Origin: Mariannaea sp. PMI_226 | Lineage: Eukaryota > Ascomycota > Sordariomycetes > Hypocreales > Nectriaceae | Direction of reading: 5' to 3' | Assembly (NCBI GenBank): GCA_024336345.1 | Contig: JANFOG010000007.1 | Coordinates: 2,232,001-2,296,000 of the forward strand | Length of the DNA stretch: 64,000 bases | Part shown: piece by piece, positions 24,509-34,855 of the stretch | Numbering within the stretch: position 1 is the first letter of the stretch | How the letters are laid out: each line of letters starts with the position of its first letter | Notes under the pieces: model-generated | Databases searched by the model: none | Told to the model about the DNA's origin: nothing | What the model saw: only the letters and a program-made list of their open reading frames with translations | Position numbers and translations under genes: made by a program

Positions 24509-25059
24509 GATGTGTCTTCCTAGACCTGTTGTCACTTGCTTGGACTGATGCCGAGAAACATATTCCAGCTCAGTGCTCCCCATCCCTAAACAACCAAGGA
24601 CGACCCATTTGGCCTAGACATGAGCAAGAATGAGGAAACATGACAACTGCAGAAGATAAAGGATATTACGACGATAAACATGGTTCGTAAGCAGGAATAT
24701 ACATCTAAGCATGGTTACCTGTAGAGGCCGAATGGTAATCTGGAAGATTTGCCCCTACCCTAGATGTGTTTCTAGCAAGTACGGGCATGGCCACTTTGGA
24801 TTACCATGTAACAAGCCGCACATTACTATGCAATAAAAAGGGCTAATAAGGCATAAGCAATACGGTTGAATTGATTGCTGAAGAACCAAAAAGACCAATG
24901 CTAATCCTAAGGCGGATAAAACATATCCCTCATTCTACAACATTTGGTTACCCGATCTAACCGAGCAAGTAACACGAAGATCTACCAAAAGCAACAAAAT
25001 AGAGGATTTAACAATTGAATGTGTGTTTGAATTCTTTCTATAGCTATATTGTTCTCAGC
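24509..25059. other. No gene seen
   Basis: Short frames only, AT-rich toward the right, where it forms the 3' flank of the two-exon gene on the minus strand. Confidence 0.4.
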
Positions 25060-25539
25060 CTAACTGTTATCAACCAGTCTGTCCGAAGCAATCGAGTCTA
25101 TCCTGCTGATGCCGACTACCTTTCCCCATAATTTGCTGTCGCTTGATCTTCCACTGTGGTGTTTAACACTGCAATTTCCCTCTTTGATACGAACACGATC
25201 TGTTGCTCCAATCAATGAGCAAATGCCAAACTGGGTTAGAATTGGCCGCTCATAACCGCTAGGAAGCTGCATTGTGTGGAACGCCACATAGCACCTCTCG
25301 TTCAATATTTCCAGAATAGAGACTTCCCATCGCGTCTGCTCGTTCTGGATTGGCCACAATAGAGACCAGGGACAAAATGAAGCCTGACACGATTATGTGA
25401 GATATTGGTCGATGTTTGTTTCACTTCCTGATTTGTGGAGTTAACTGATGCTTACCTTACATGATGTCTCCGACAAACTTGCTGACCAAAACCAGGGGCC
25501 AGTAATCCCAGTGTTCGTAGCTATGTATTGGTCAGCCAT
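25060..25539 (-). CDS. Small two-exon protein of 135 residues, unknown
   Basis: Exon 1 (25539-25456) starts MADQYIATNTGITGPW and ends in a complete codon before a GTAAGC donor. The intron is 72 nt (25384-25455), ending GTCAG. Exon 2 (25383-25060) continues in frame to a stop. The protein is rich in Trp, Cys and Arg, with GPWFWSAS near the start. It has no signal peptide and no long hydrophobic segment, so it is probably cytosolic. Clean splice signals and an exact frame join argue for a real gene. I do not recognise a family. Confidence 0.55.
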
Positions 25540-28092
25540 CAAGAATTAGTAGACTTGATCACCATGATGTTTTATAAAAATATCTTCCTTGCCACTTAAT
25601 TTTTAGAAAGCATGGTTCCTGTTTGGCTAAACGTATCATCGCCAAGTGAAACAGTTCATCTGAAGATATACGCATGTACTTCGATTAACCCCTTGGCGGC
25701 CCTTTCGCAAAGTGTTAGCTAGGATCATTGGAATAATTTGCTGTCCACTGTTACATTCACGCGGATCTTTTACGCAATGAGAAATCCACTAGCTATTGAG
25801 TGGTTTTTGAGTGTGATTCAGTAAGGACAGAGGCATCAGCATGTGGAATCAATCAATGTGGAACCGGCTCTCATCTTTGCCGCAAGCGCTGGTAATTACT
25901 ATGCAAGAGCATGGGCCATGCCGTCACAATGCAAGTCACAAGCCACTGAGGATGTCGAACTGCATCTAGAGACATCTTTCTTGCTTTTAGGGCTTTCTGA
26001 ATAATCCGGGTGGCTATGCTTCTCTAGGGACTTACGAAAGTCAGCGTACAGTAAAATCCCAGGTAATTAGTAAATGCAACAAATCCGGGCTGACTTTGAT
26101 CTGTATCATGTGAAATCTGTAGATATTAGTTATTGGGACTGTTCCAATGAAAGGGTTAAGGTAAGCCAAACGTGATCTTAGTGATAGAAAATAGCCGTCA
26201 GCCAGATAACTTGAGACTTGGGGTAGTCTAAATTAAAATACTGACTGGAATAGCATATCAGATTCAAGATTTTCGTTACGAAAATGCCATTGAATACCTC
26301 AATAACTAGATTAGCTATTCTATAGCTGAAATAATTAGATAATTGAAATCTTTTTCTTTTATTCAAAACCTTTCTTCTGAACGTAAAACACGAATATTCT
26401 TTTACCCCTTTCATTAAATTTCTTTGTTATTCACACGACCAAAAATTCAGCTTCGACCTACCCTAAAACCTTTACACCACTTTTTCATACTAGTCACTAT
26501 CCCATCCATGCCTTCTAATTTCCTTCAAGTACGCACTCTTCGTTTGATAGATGGCTCAAAGCCTGTATTTTTCCAATAGAGTTACAGTCTGGTCAAGTCT
26601 AAGAATATTTTCACGACTCTTTAACTAGAAGTGTAATATATGAATTCTATTTCTGTTCATTTCAATCATCAGGGAAGTTTAAATCTGGGCTAATCATTTG
26701 GGGTCTTTCATAATAGATGGATTAGGATTCTGTGCGCTATTTCGGTTAGGGGTAGATCATCATTCAAATAGTAGCATTGGTGGTAGCAAAGGTCATAAAA
26801 AAATACATATCACCTCGAAACACAACATGGGTGGTAGAAGGTGAAACAGAGAGTGCATAGCTTTGAATATGATATGTTGAATCGCGAAAATGATTATCTT
26901 TCGTTTAATGAATACTCAAAGCTGTAATGGTAACTCAAATATATTTAACATTAGACAAAATCTGCTCGAACAGATCTAAGATCCATTCTTAGCATTCGAT
27001 TCAAAAGAATGTGGGCCGCAGCTTATTCATAGATGCGATGATGGATTGTTCCTGGACTATAAACATGAATAGCGGACAGTCTATGTGATAAACAGTGGAA
27101 GGCAATGCTCCGAGCAAAAGCCTGCATCATCTTCAAGCTCGTGTATGCGCGCATAGGATTCGCCCATGGAGAGCGAACAAAAAAAAAAACTGGGAAAATA
27201 CAGTATTGCCAATCCAATATCGAGAATCTCAGGGACACTGCCGAAACCAGAACCTTCAATGCCAGAGCTAACATTCACCAAGGCAACACACTTGGAGCGG
27301 TCTAGCGTGCCATTTCATCGTTGGTAGCAGCGATTTGGGAACGAATGGTGAACTACAAGTAAATAACCACACTGACATACCCTCGCCATAATCCTGAAGA
27401 AGGTCATCGCATAGACACTACAAGAGTCAGAAGCAAGCGCGCGATAGGAGGCCAGGGCTTAAAACTAAACGGAGGAATAACTGGCCAGAAGTCGCAGCGC
27501 AACTGCACCTCTCAGGAGTATATGATCTGTGATCTTGACCAAGAAAGGGATAGCATTTCGCTCCTTCCAATACTGGTATAAACTTGGTTATCAAAACACA
27601 CTAACTTGTTGTTTAAAATCCTAGAAACCAGCGGTTTGAAGTCTTACCAATACGACGCTATCTTTACTACTACTCAATATGGAAGTTGTAATCTACTTGA
27701 TATCACGAAACATACAAGTATGACGACAAGGTTCGAAGGTAATTATAACTGTACCGGCATGACAAGACCTCAACTTGTCAAGCGGTCAGAGACCGTTTAG
27801 AAGGGGAACTTTAGAAGGGAGACATGATCTAAACGTAGCTCACATGATTGAGAACACCTCCCTTGAACATGGAAGCCATGCACACCGCTCCTCTGTATAT
27901 TCATCTGAGGACTAGTGTTATTTTGGGAGGATTGAAGTACCCCGAAGGTCTACTATACGATGAAATTCAGGTCTGCAATATTTTCGTATATGTATTGCCA
28001 CTTCCTTCCACATACTTACTCTGTTCTATCGTTGAATCACATCCTCATCAAGTTCAATTTAAAATTACTCTCAAATCATCTTGACTACCAAA
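25540..28092. other. AT-rich gene-poor stretch
   Basis: 26000-27000 is clearly AT-rich, with stops in all frames, as expected for an old mutated repeat or non-coding DNA. Short minus-strand frames around 27023-27281 encode hydrophobic peptides, but their start and splice support is poor. 27850-28090 is the promoter region of the small secreted protein. Confidence 0.45.
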
Positions 28093-28374
28093 ATGCACTC
28101 CTCTCAGACGCTCTTTGCCTTGGCGGCACTTCTCATGCCAATCGTTGCTGTGCCAGCAGCCGCTGTACCCGCTGTATCAGCGAATGTTGAATGTGTCTGG
28201 GGATTTGACGTCCAATGTGTCCCCGGCACAATCATCAGCGATGGAACTTGCACAACCCTGTGCACTTGCACCATCAACGGAAAAATGTCCTGCCCGCAGA
28301 TTCATGGCTGCTCGGCTAGTAGCATTGTGAACTACTGCAGTAATCTGGGTAGTTGCGCTTGTCACCCGAATTAA
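28093..28374 (+). CDS. Small secreted cysteine-rich protein (93 residues)
   Basis: Single exon. The ATG at 28093 lies in a good context (ACCAAAATG). An N-terminal signal peptide of about 20-28 residues (MHSSQTLFALAALLMPIVAV...) is followed by a mature part of about 65 residues with ten Cys, including CTTLCTC and a CSNLGSCAC end. Size, signal and Cys density match fungal effector-like or antimicrobial secreted proteins. The spacing does not let me place it in the hydrophobin family (no CC pairs). No homologue is recognised. It stands alone in a gene-poor stretch, as effector genes often do. Confidence 0.75.
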   Translation: MHSSQTLFALAALLMPIVAVPAAAVPAVSANVECVWGFDVQCVPGTIISDGTCTTLCTCTINGKMSCPQIHGCSASSIVNYCSNLGSCACHPN

Positions 28375-29184
28375 TGGTAGGCTGGTTCCTCCTTCTGATG
28401 TTTATATCTCTGTTGACCTAGTGGCTCGTGGCATAGTGCATCGAATTCATCACCTGTTACGATCTGGATTGACAATATAAGGTTCCTTTTTTTGCTGGTT
28501 GCAATTCACTGGAGCCCTAGCTTTCGAGCGGTAGCGATCACCGAGTGGATTATTACATGTACTATATCTAAAGTTGATGAGATCGGTATATAAGTTAGCC
28601 ATTCGGACTTGCTGAATATGGTAAGGTTCTGGTCTATTGTATGGCCTTTTCCAAAAGCGAGGGACCAGATGACAATAGGTTTAGGATGACAGGTGATTGG
28701 TGAATATGTGTGGTGGTATGGAGGTACATTGATGTGCTATTGTGGTGATGTACAAGTCGTTGCGGTCGCGACTATATAGGTTTTATTAAATAAGTGTGTT
28801 GAGCTCTGAGTCGTAGCTCAGCAGAGTACCTTGGCCTTGTCCCAGTTGTGAGCTCTCAGATCCTTTTGCCAGGGCCGAGATCCGGCCCAACAACAAACCG
28901 GGACTGCATCAATCTCGTAACCGAATCTGGGGCTCACATTCTCCTAGCATTAGATTCCTTCTTCTCCCCTCTGTGGTCTCTGGGATGAACCAGCCATGCA
29001 CTCACCACCAGCAGTCTTACAATGAAGTATTGCTGAAAGACATCATTCATTAGGAGCGTCAACGGCCACGAGAAGATGATAGGCTATTAATGGTGCGGAA
29101 CCTTGCAAGACCTTGCACTATCTCTAGGCAAATAGTTACGTACATGTTGACACACAATGAAAAGAAAAAAAAAGAAAAACTGAT
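28375..29184. other. Intergenic between two convergent genes
   Basis: 3' flanks of the secreted Cys-rich gene and of the TPR-CHAT gene. No frame of note. Confidence 0.45.
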
Positions 29185-32100
29185 TCAAGCTCCGTAATGA
29201 ACAAACTGAGCCCAGTTCAGCGGCATACCGAGTTCCTTCTCGCGCACCGCCATCACCGCCTCCCGCAGCGCCGAAGCCGCATCGTTGGCAACCGATTTAT
29301 CCTGCTGCAGTGCCAAAGAGTAGAACCGCTTTGCAACTTCTACACACTCTGAGTCTCCAGCTGGCCAAAGGCACCCCACAACATGAGGGAATCCTGCCAC
29401 CTGGAACCCGCTGACAACGTGTATCATTTCATCTGCTAAACGCTTTGCCTTGTTCTCCGCTGTAGAGCACGCCGAGAGGTATGCAATCTGGGCATGCTTA
29501 AGTCGTAGCCCCGAAATCCGTTGAACTGTGAGTCGGTCTTGTTCCAAGGCCCCACCAGATTTGGTAGTCTTCTGTAGGATGAGACCGCTGTTGGAAGGGT
29601 CTGAGTAGTCTGATGTTCCGTGGCATGCAAAGTGTGCAATACGACAGGTCTTTAGGTGCTCCAACACCTGATCCGCGCTGGGGTGCTTGACAACTGTTGT
29701 TCTTATATGGGAGGGAGCCAATTTGACAAGCTCTAACATCTCCTCTTCCACCCCAGGGAGCTTTTTCGGTGCTTTCTTATTGCCTAGTCCTTTTGGCGTT
29801 GTCGGCATGGCCGCAATAAGCATTTTGTCTTGTGCTACTTGTGCTTTCTGGGCAAGCTTTGCCTGCTTCTGTGCAAAGGCAAGTGCTTTGATCGACGGTG
29901 TGTAGGAAGATACCATCGCACAATAGGCGTTCTCCTTTGATCCTTTTCTGTGAATCCCCGCAGCGTGGAAGGGCATCGAACTCGCCAGGCCAGAACCTAT
30001 CCACCACACTCGTGGAAGGTCTTCGGAAGGTTGAGTCTGCAAAGCGGAGATCTCGACGACAATGTGTTCAACACAAGCATACCAAAGCCAATAAAGATAA
30101 ACCGCGAACCGCTCGTTTTTGTACTTTTTCTCAGACTTCTTTTTTGCCGACCAGTCTTGGCTTACCCAAAACCTTGCCATGCCCGCTGACAACCGCGGTA
30201 GTGTGATTATTCTCAGTAAGCTCTTGCTGATGAGAATGGCATCGCTTCGAAAGTCGGTAATATTAATGATGACAATAATGCCCCCAATAATGGATTCCTG
30301 CATCTCAGACACAGTTTGCCCCAGCATAAACCGCTCATGCCTGGAGACACCTCTGATTTCCTTTTCGCACGTATATAATTCAGCTGCAGCTTCGCGACGC
30401 CGCTTTCCTAGCGGAGTCTCAACCCCACCGTTGGTGGTCTGATGAATAGGGGTATTAACTTCGTCCACGAGACTCTGATATTGATTGGCTAGCTGAGGGT
30501 GATCTCGATGAAGTGAGGGAAGGTCACTGCGATCATTTAGAAGTTGACCGATAATGACAGCACGACCTTGCTTAAGGTATTCTATTGCCTCGCCTGATCG
30601 ATTTGCCGATATGAGGAAAGAGCAAAGGTTAGAAGCGACGCCTGCAAATGTTGACACAACTAACTGCTGATCATTGCGGTCGAGAGCTTGTGTATGGACC
30701 GAAGGAAGGAGATCAAGTGTCTCTATTCCGAGATTGATGGCTTCATCGACTCTCTGCTGTGTACCGAGTAATTTCAGGCATTTGGCGGCAGCTTCGATAC
30801 GACGAAATGGCAAAGCATTCAAACGTGCCCAAGCCTCGAGGAAATAGGTGGAAGCTTCTTCTAAGTCCTTCATCTCTCTCGTCTGTTCATTCTGTAGACG
30901 AAGTGATTCTCTAAGGTTATTCAACCAGATTGCCCTGTCTGGATGGTCAATAGGTGTAAATTCGATAGCTTGTTTTGCTCTCAAGATGATCTCCTCTAGG
31001 TCCCTCCAATCTCTTGTCCGTTCATATCGCAGACCAAGCTTGATTGCAAGGTTATTCAACATAGCTGCCTGATGTAGAGAGTCATTAGATGGCAAATTAA
31101 CAGCTTGCCTTGCTGTCAGAATTGCCTCTTCTAGATCTGTCGTGTCTTTGGTTTGTTCATATTGAAGACTGAGTATGTTCCCGAGGTTGCTCAAAAAGCT
31201 TGCTCGGTGCGGGTGGTCGTTAGCTGTCAATTCTATAGCATGTCTTGTTGCATTTTTCGCCTCCTCTAGGTCTTTTTTCTCTCCCATTCGTGCGTACCGT
31301 AGGCCAAGCTTCTTTCCAAGGTTACTTAACCATGTTGCTCGAAAGGAATGGCCATTTGGCGTTAATAGAAGACCTTCCCTTGCTAGTGTAATTGCCTCAT
31401 CTAGAACCTTTGACTCTATCGTCTGTTCATATTGGCAACCAAGTAAATATCCAAGGTTGTTAAGCAAGACTGGTCGGTCGGGGTGGCCAACAGGTGTTAA
31501 CGTAACACCTGTTCTTGCTACACTAATGGCCTCTTCTAAGTCTCTTGACTCTCCCGTTCGTTCATACAGGTTCGCAAGCATGCATCCAAGGTTATTGAGA
31601 CAGGTTGCCCGATCTGCATAGTCATGTGGCGTCAATTCAAGACTTCGTCTTGCAAACTCGACTCCCTCTTTTAGATCATTGATCTCTCTTGTCTGTTCGT
31701 ATCGCAGACCAAGCTTGGTTCCAAGGTTATTCAAGCAGGTTGCGCGGAGTGGATCATCGTCTGGCGTCAATTCCACAATTTGTTTCGCTATCTGGATTGC
31801 CTCTTCCAGGTCTTTCATCTCTCCCATTCGTTCATACCGCAGATCAACATTTTCGCCAAGGAAAAATAATGCGGCTGCCTGGTGTAGATGGGCTACCTGG
31901 CGTAGACGGGCTGCCTGGCGTGGATGGTTGTCTCGTATCGATTCAACGGCTTTTCTTCCTATTTGGATTGCCTCTTCAAGATCCCTTATATCTCTTGTTT
32001 GTTTATATTGTAGACTGAGCATACTTCTCAAATTGCCCAACCATGTTCCTTGAAGTGGATGGTTATCTGGGGGTAGTTTAATACCCTTTCTTGTTGTTTC

Positions 32101-32652
32101 GATTGCTTCTTCTAGGTCTGTTATATCTCCCACTCGTTCGTATCGGTTCTCAAGTATGCTTCCGAGGTTATTAAGACAGGCTGCTTGGTTTGGATGGCCA
32201 TCAAATGTTGATTCTACAGCTTGTCTTGCTGCCTGAATCGTCTCTTCAAGATCTCTTATGTGTTTTGTTTGTTGATATCGCATCTCTAGCTTGGTTCCAA
32301 GGTTATTCCACATGATTGCGTAGAGTGGATGGTTGTCTGGCGTCAATTCCACAGCTCGTCTTGCTGTCTGGATTGCCTCTTCCAAGTCTCTCATCTCCTT
32401 CGTTCGCTCATATCGTAGCCCAAGCATGTTTCCGAGGTTATTCAGCTGCCCAATAAAAGATGGATTTGTGTCGTTTGTCAGATCTACTCCAAGCCTAGCC
32501 AAATCTACGGCTTCACCGATGACATCTCTGCTTCCTGTTTGCAGGTATCTGTTAAACGCGCCGATTGCGAGCTGTGTAAAAAAACCAGGAAGATCTTCCG
32601 TACAAATGCCGATTGTTGCAGCAAATTCCATGGCAACTTTAATCGTGTCCAT
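29185..32652 (-). CDS. TPR-CHAT protein: about 13 TPR-like repeats plus caspase-like CHAT protease domain
   Basis: 1155 residues from the ATG at 32652. No intron is needed. Residues of about 20-640 form about 13 repeats of 45 residues of the type LRYExTxxxxDLEEAIxxA, then AVELTPxDHPxRAxxLNNLG. A linker of about 250 residues follows. The C-terminal CHAT domain (about 880-1155) has VWWIGSGLASSMPFHAAG, the catalytic His in HFACHGTS (His1011) and the catalytic Cys in YLSACSTAE (Cys1062), then HVVGCLWPAGD. CHAT domains are caspase/separase-clan Cys proteases. In fungi and bacteria they occur with repeat sensors and cleave death effectors such as gasdermins. The gene is divergent from the next gene, with 396 bp between start codons, which suggests a shared promoter. 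Both catalytic residues are present. Confidence 0.9.
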   Translation of the reverse strand: MDTIKVAMEFAATIGICTEDLPGFFTQLAIGAFNRYLQTGSRDVIGEAVDLARLGVDLTNDTNPSFIGQLNNLGNMLGLRYERTKEMRDLEEAIQTARRAVELTPDNHPLYAIMWNNLGTKLEMRYQQTKHIRDLEETIQAARQAVESTFDGHPNQAACLNNLGSILENRYERVGDITDLEEAIETTRKGIKLPPDNHPLQGTWLGNLRSMLSLQYKQTRDIRDLEEAIQIGRKAVESIRDNHPRQAARLRQVAHLHQAAALFFLGENVDLRYERMGEMKDLEEAIQIAKQIVELTPDDDPLRATCLNNLGTKLGLRYEQTREINDLKEGVEFARRSLELTPHDYADRATCLNNLGCMLANLYERTGESRDLEEAISVARTGVTLTPVGHPDRPVLLNNLGYLLGCQYEQTIESKVLDEAITLAREGLLLTPNGHSFRATWLSNLGKKLGLRYARMGEKKDLEEAKNATRHAIELTANDHPHRASFLSNLGNILSLQYEQTKDTTDLEEAILTARQAVNLPSNDSLHQAAMLNNLAIKLGLRYERTRDWRDLEEIILRAKQAIEFTPIDHPDRAIWLNNLRESLRLQNEQTREMKDLEEASTYFLEAWARLNALPFRRIEAAAKCLKLLGTQQRVDEAINLGIETLDLLPSVHTQALDRNDQQLVVSTFAGVASNLCSFLISANRSGEAIEYLKQGRAVIIGQLLNDRSDLPSLHRDHPQLANQYQSLVDEVNTPIHQTTNGGVETPLGKRRREAAAELYTCEKEIRGVSRHERFMLGQTVSEMQESIIGGIIVIINITDFRSDAILISKSLLRIITLPRLSAGMARFWVSQDWSAKKKSEKKYKNERFAVYLYWLWYACVEHIVVEISALQTQPSEDLPRVWWIGSGLASSMPFHAAGIHRKGSKENAYCAMVSSYTPSIKALAFAQKQAKLAQKAQVAQDKMLIAAMPTTPKGLGNKKAPKKLPGVEEEMLELVKLAPSHIRTTVVKHPSADQVLEHLKTCRIAHFACHGTSDYSDPSNSGLILQKTTKSGGALEQDRLTVQRISGLRLKHAQIAYLSACSTAENKAKRLADEMIHVVSGFQVAGFPHVVGCLWPAGDSECVEVAKRFYSLALQQDKSVANDAASALREAVMAVREKELGMPLNWAQFVHYGA
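31060..32460 (-). repeat. Tandem TPR-coding units of about 135 bp
   Basis: About ten of the thirteen 45-residue repeats lie here. They are conserved at DLEEAI and LNNLG and more diverged in the exposed positions. Confidence 0.75.
31871..31926 (-). repeat. 18-bp minisatellite, three copies, inside a TPR unit
   Basis: Three near-identical 18-bp units lengthen repeat 5 by in-frame copies of a six-residue motif (RQAARL, RQVAHL, HQAAAL). The expansion keeps the frame. Confidence 0.75.
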
Positions 32653-33048
32653 CTTGATAATCACAGGATTAACGCTTGTCGGTGGTCGTTGTTGGTTTTT
32701 TCTCGAAGAGGATTTTGTCAAAATTATCGTCCCCGTCTTACCACTCTCGCTGCCTAATTCATCTAGGTATTGTATATCACGTGTTGGGCGTCACAACAGG
32801 GAACACTTCTGCCTGTGGTAGCTGGCGTTGCTTGTTGCTGGTGACAGCTCATTTCCTGCGCCTCACCGAGCCATGTAACACACTGCCTTGTGTTGATGCC
32901 CAAGTTGGCGGCCTCAACAGGTCTAACCTTGCCAAAATACAAGTCGCTAGTCACGACCAGCCTTATATATTTATCTACCGATTTTAGGTATATCAATGCA
33001 AGCTACTACCACATTCTTGCTTTTTTCTACTCATAAACTCATCTCACA
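32653..33048. promoter_or_regulatory. Shared divergent promoter region
   Basis: 396 bp between the start codons of the minus-strand TPR-CHAT gene and the plus-strand partner. A TTATATATTTA box lies at about 32963, roughly 85 bases before the plus-strand start. No operator is recognised. Divergence suggests, but does not prove, co-expression. Confidence 0.5.
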
Positions 33049-33906
33049 ATGGCTACGACCGTTATTCCGGCTCCATTATTCCTCCCACTCAAGTCAGTGA
33101 GACTGGGAAGATTTATCAACAACATCAGCTACCCCCACGAGAGTTACTATGAACCCCCAACTATCGACGTGCCGGAGGCCATTGTGGCTCAATTTTCCCT
33201 TTCAACTCTGAATCAAGAGAGCCACAAGACGCAATTTGGGTCCGCTTTGACAGCTCTGTTGTCCACAGGATTCTCCAAACGCCTGCGATCAGAGATCCAT
33301 CTAGCACCAAGTTCTGGCAGCAGTTATTCCCTCGATAATTCTGACGCATGGTTTGACAAGGCGGTCAGCCTCCCAGCCACGAGAAAGTGGATCGAAAGGG
33401 CTGCTCTCCGCGGCGACAAGATCTACATCATTGTCGGGATTCAGACTCTTACCGATACTCGCATCGTCCAGAAATCAACACAGGGGAAACAAGCCGGAGG
33501 TCAAGTTAGCTTGCCAGTCAGTCTTTCTCTCACAGCTGCTACTGCCATCATGCCTTTCGCCGGGCTGGTTGATCCTGCTGTTTCCGGGGAATAGCAGAAT
33601 GTCAAGAGTGATCAACTATGCCTTCTCGCCCCTGGTGAGCAGGTTTGTTCGCTGCAGTATCGCAAAGTCAAAACCAGGTGGCTATCTAGCCGATTGATGG
33701 AGCCACTGCAACTCTCAAAGACTCGCCGGTGGTCATGCATGGAGGGCGACAAGCGTAACATGTATGAAGATGATAGCGATGAAGATGATGAGGACACAAT
33801 AGAGGTGGATCTTGGCAATGTAGAGGACTTGAAAAGAAATTGGGATGCTGAAGATTTCAAGGAGGGTACTATATATCTCCAGTCTAATGCTGATCAGCGA
33901 GTGTAA
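33049..33906 (+). pseudogene. Gasdermin-like partner of the CHAT gene (tentative), interrupted by an in-frame TAG
   Basis: ATG at 33049 in CACAATGG context. The frame is open for 181 codons to a TAG at 33592-33594, and the same frame continues open to 33906, for about 285 codons in all. Sequence after the stop is clearly coding (LLAPGEQVCSLQYRKV, then an Asp/Glu-rich tail), so the TAG looks like a nonsense mutation. The only GT...AG pair spanning it is about 27 nt, too short for an intron. The order of elements (DNSDAWFDKAV; KIYIIVGIQT; a Gly-rich turn; VSLPVSL; PGEQVCSL) parallels a gasdermin pore-forming domain, and the length fits fungal gasdermins with a short tail removed by a protease. 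That assignment is from general pattern, not a search. It may instead be another conserved fungal protein. Strains without the stop may exist. Confidence 0.5.
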
Positions 33907-34855
33907 TATCTAGGTATCCTTAGATCAAAGCAGGTCATATGGCTAACAGGGTGGGCCAACCAAGAGGCGAGATGTTGTTATCCTACCTTTTCATATTGTA
34001 CTATATTGCACTGCTTGCAAACAAAGTGAGTAGACTACCTCTTGGCTGCAATTTAGTCGCTCTGTCAGTCCTAATTGATGGGCTATCATGAGGGTGAGAC
34101 ATAGGTTGTGATGCTGTTGTCTGATGTTTGCTCCATCGCAGTCCAAGGCCACTACCTCACCGCCTCTGTAGGATTTCCAATATGATTGAGCCCCTTGTGT
34201 GGGTTTCGCAATGTACTTTAATTATCTTTCTTTAGTAGAGGTAGCCAACGGTGGCAGTAAATATGTTATGCCCCATGGCTGCCTCTAGGCTACGGGAGCG
34301 GTCTGCCAGATGACACCGGGGCGGCCCGAGCTCGTAGTTTTGTTAGTGGGTGGAATGGTAAGGAGTTGAGTTGTGTTACCTTGAAGTGTAAATATCGCAT
34401 TGCAGCAACTAAATCGACAAGGGCTTTTATGGCTGCTTTCCACAATGGAGGGAAACAACCGCTGGCTAATAAAAAGGCAGCAAGTCTGAGGTGTGCGCCG
34501 CACGCGCAAGACAGGGCGTAAACCCCTACGTCGTTTTGTTCCTTTCTTAAGGCACCTGGTATTTTCAGGTCCGTCTCAGTCCGGGTACATTTTACCAAGG
34601 ATGCACTTGGCTGCCGTCAGTGTTTCCGGCCAACCATATACTACAAACCACTACCATGTACGCCACCCGCCCTACTGCCCTGCCGACCTTTCAACTGACG
34701 TGGCCATGGCTATGGGAAGTCTAAGCCAAATAGCAGCGTAACCCCCTACTGAAAATGCTCTGATTTCCTAGTACTTTCTCAGTTCTAGCGGACCTTGAAT
34801 TTTGAACCGACCAATCAATACGCGTTGACCTGCTGACGACCTCAGCTCGGCCACC
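33907..34855. other. Intergenic, no gene seen
   Basis: 3' flank of the gasdermin-like gene and the promoter of the C2H2 gene. Overlapping minus-strand frames at 34285-34598 are short and unsupported. Confidence 0.4.

Noticed and set aside
33561..33596. Intron that would remove the TAG in the gasdermin-like gene
   Set aside because: The only GT...AG pair is about 27 nt, far below usual fungal intron size, and has no branch site.
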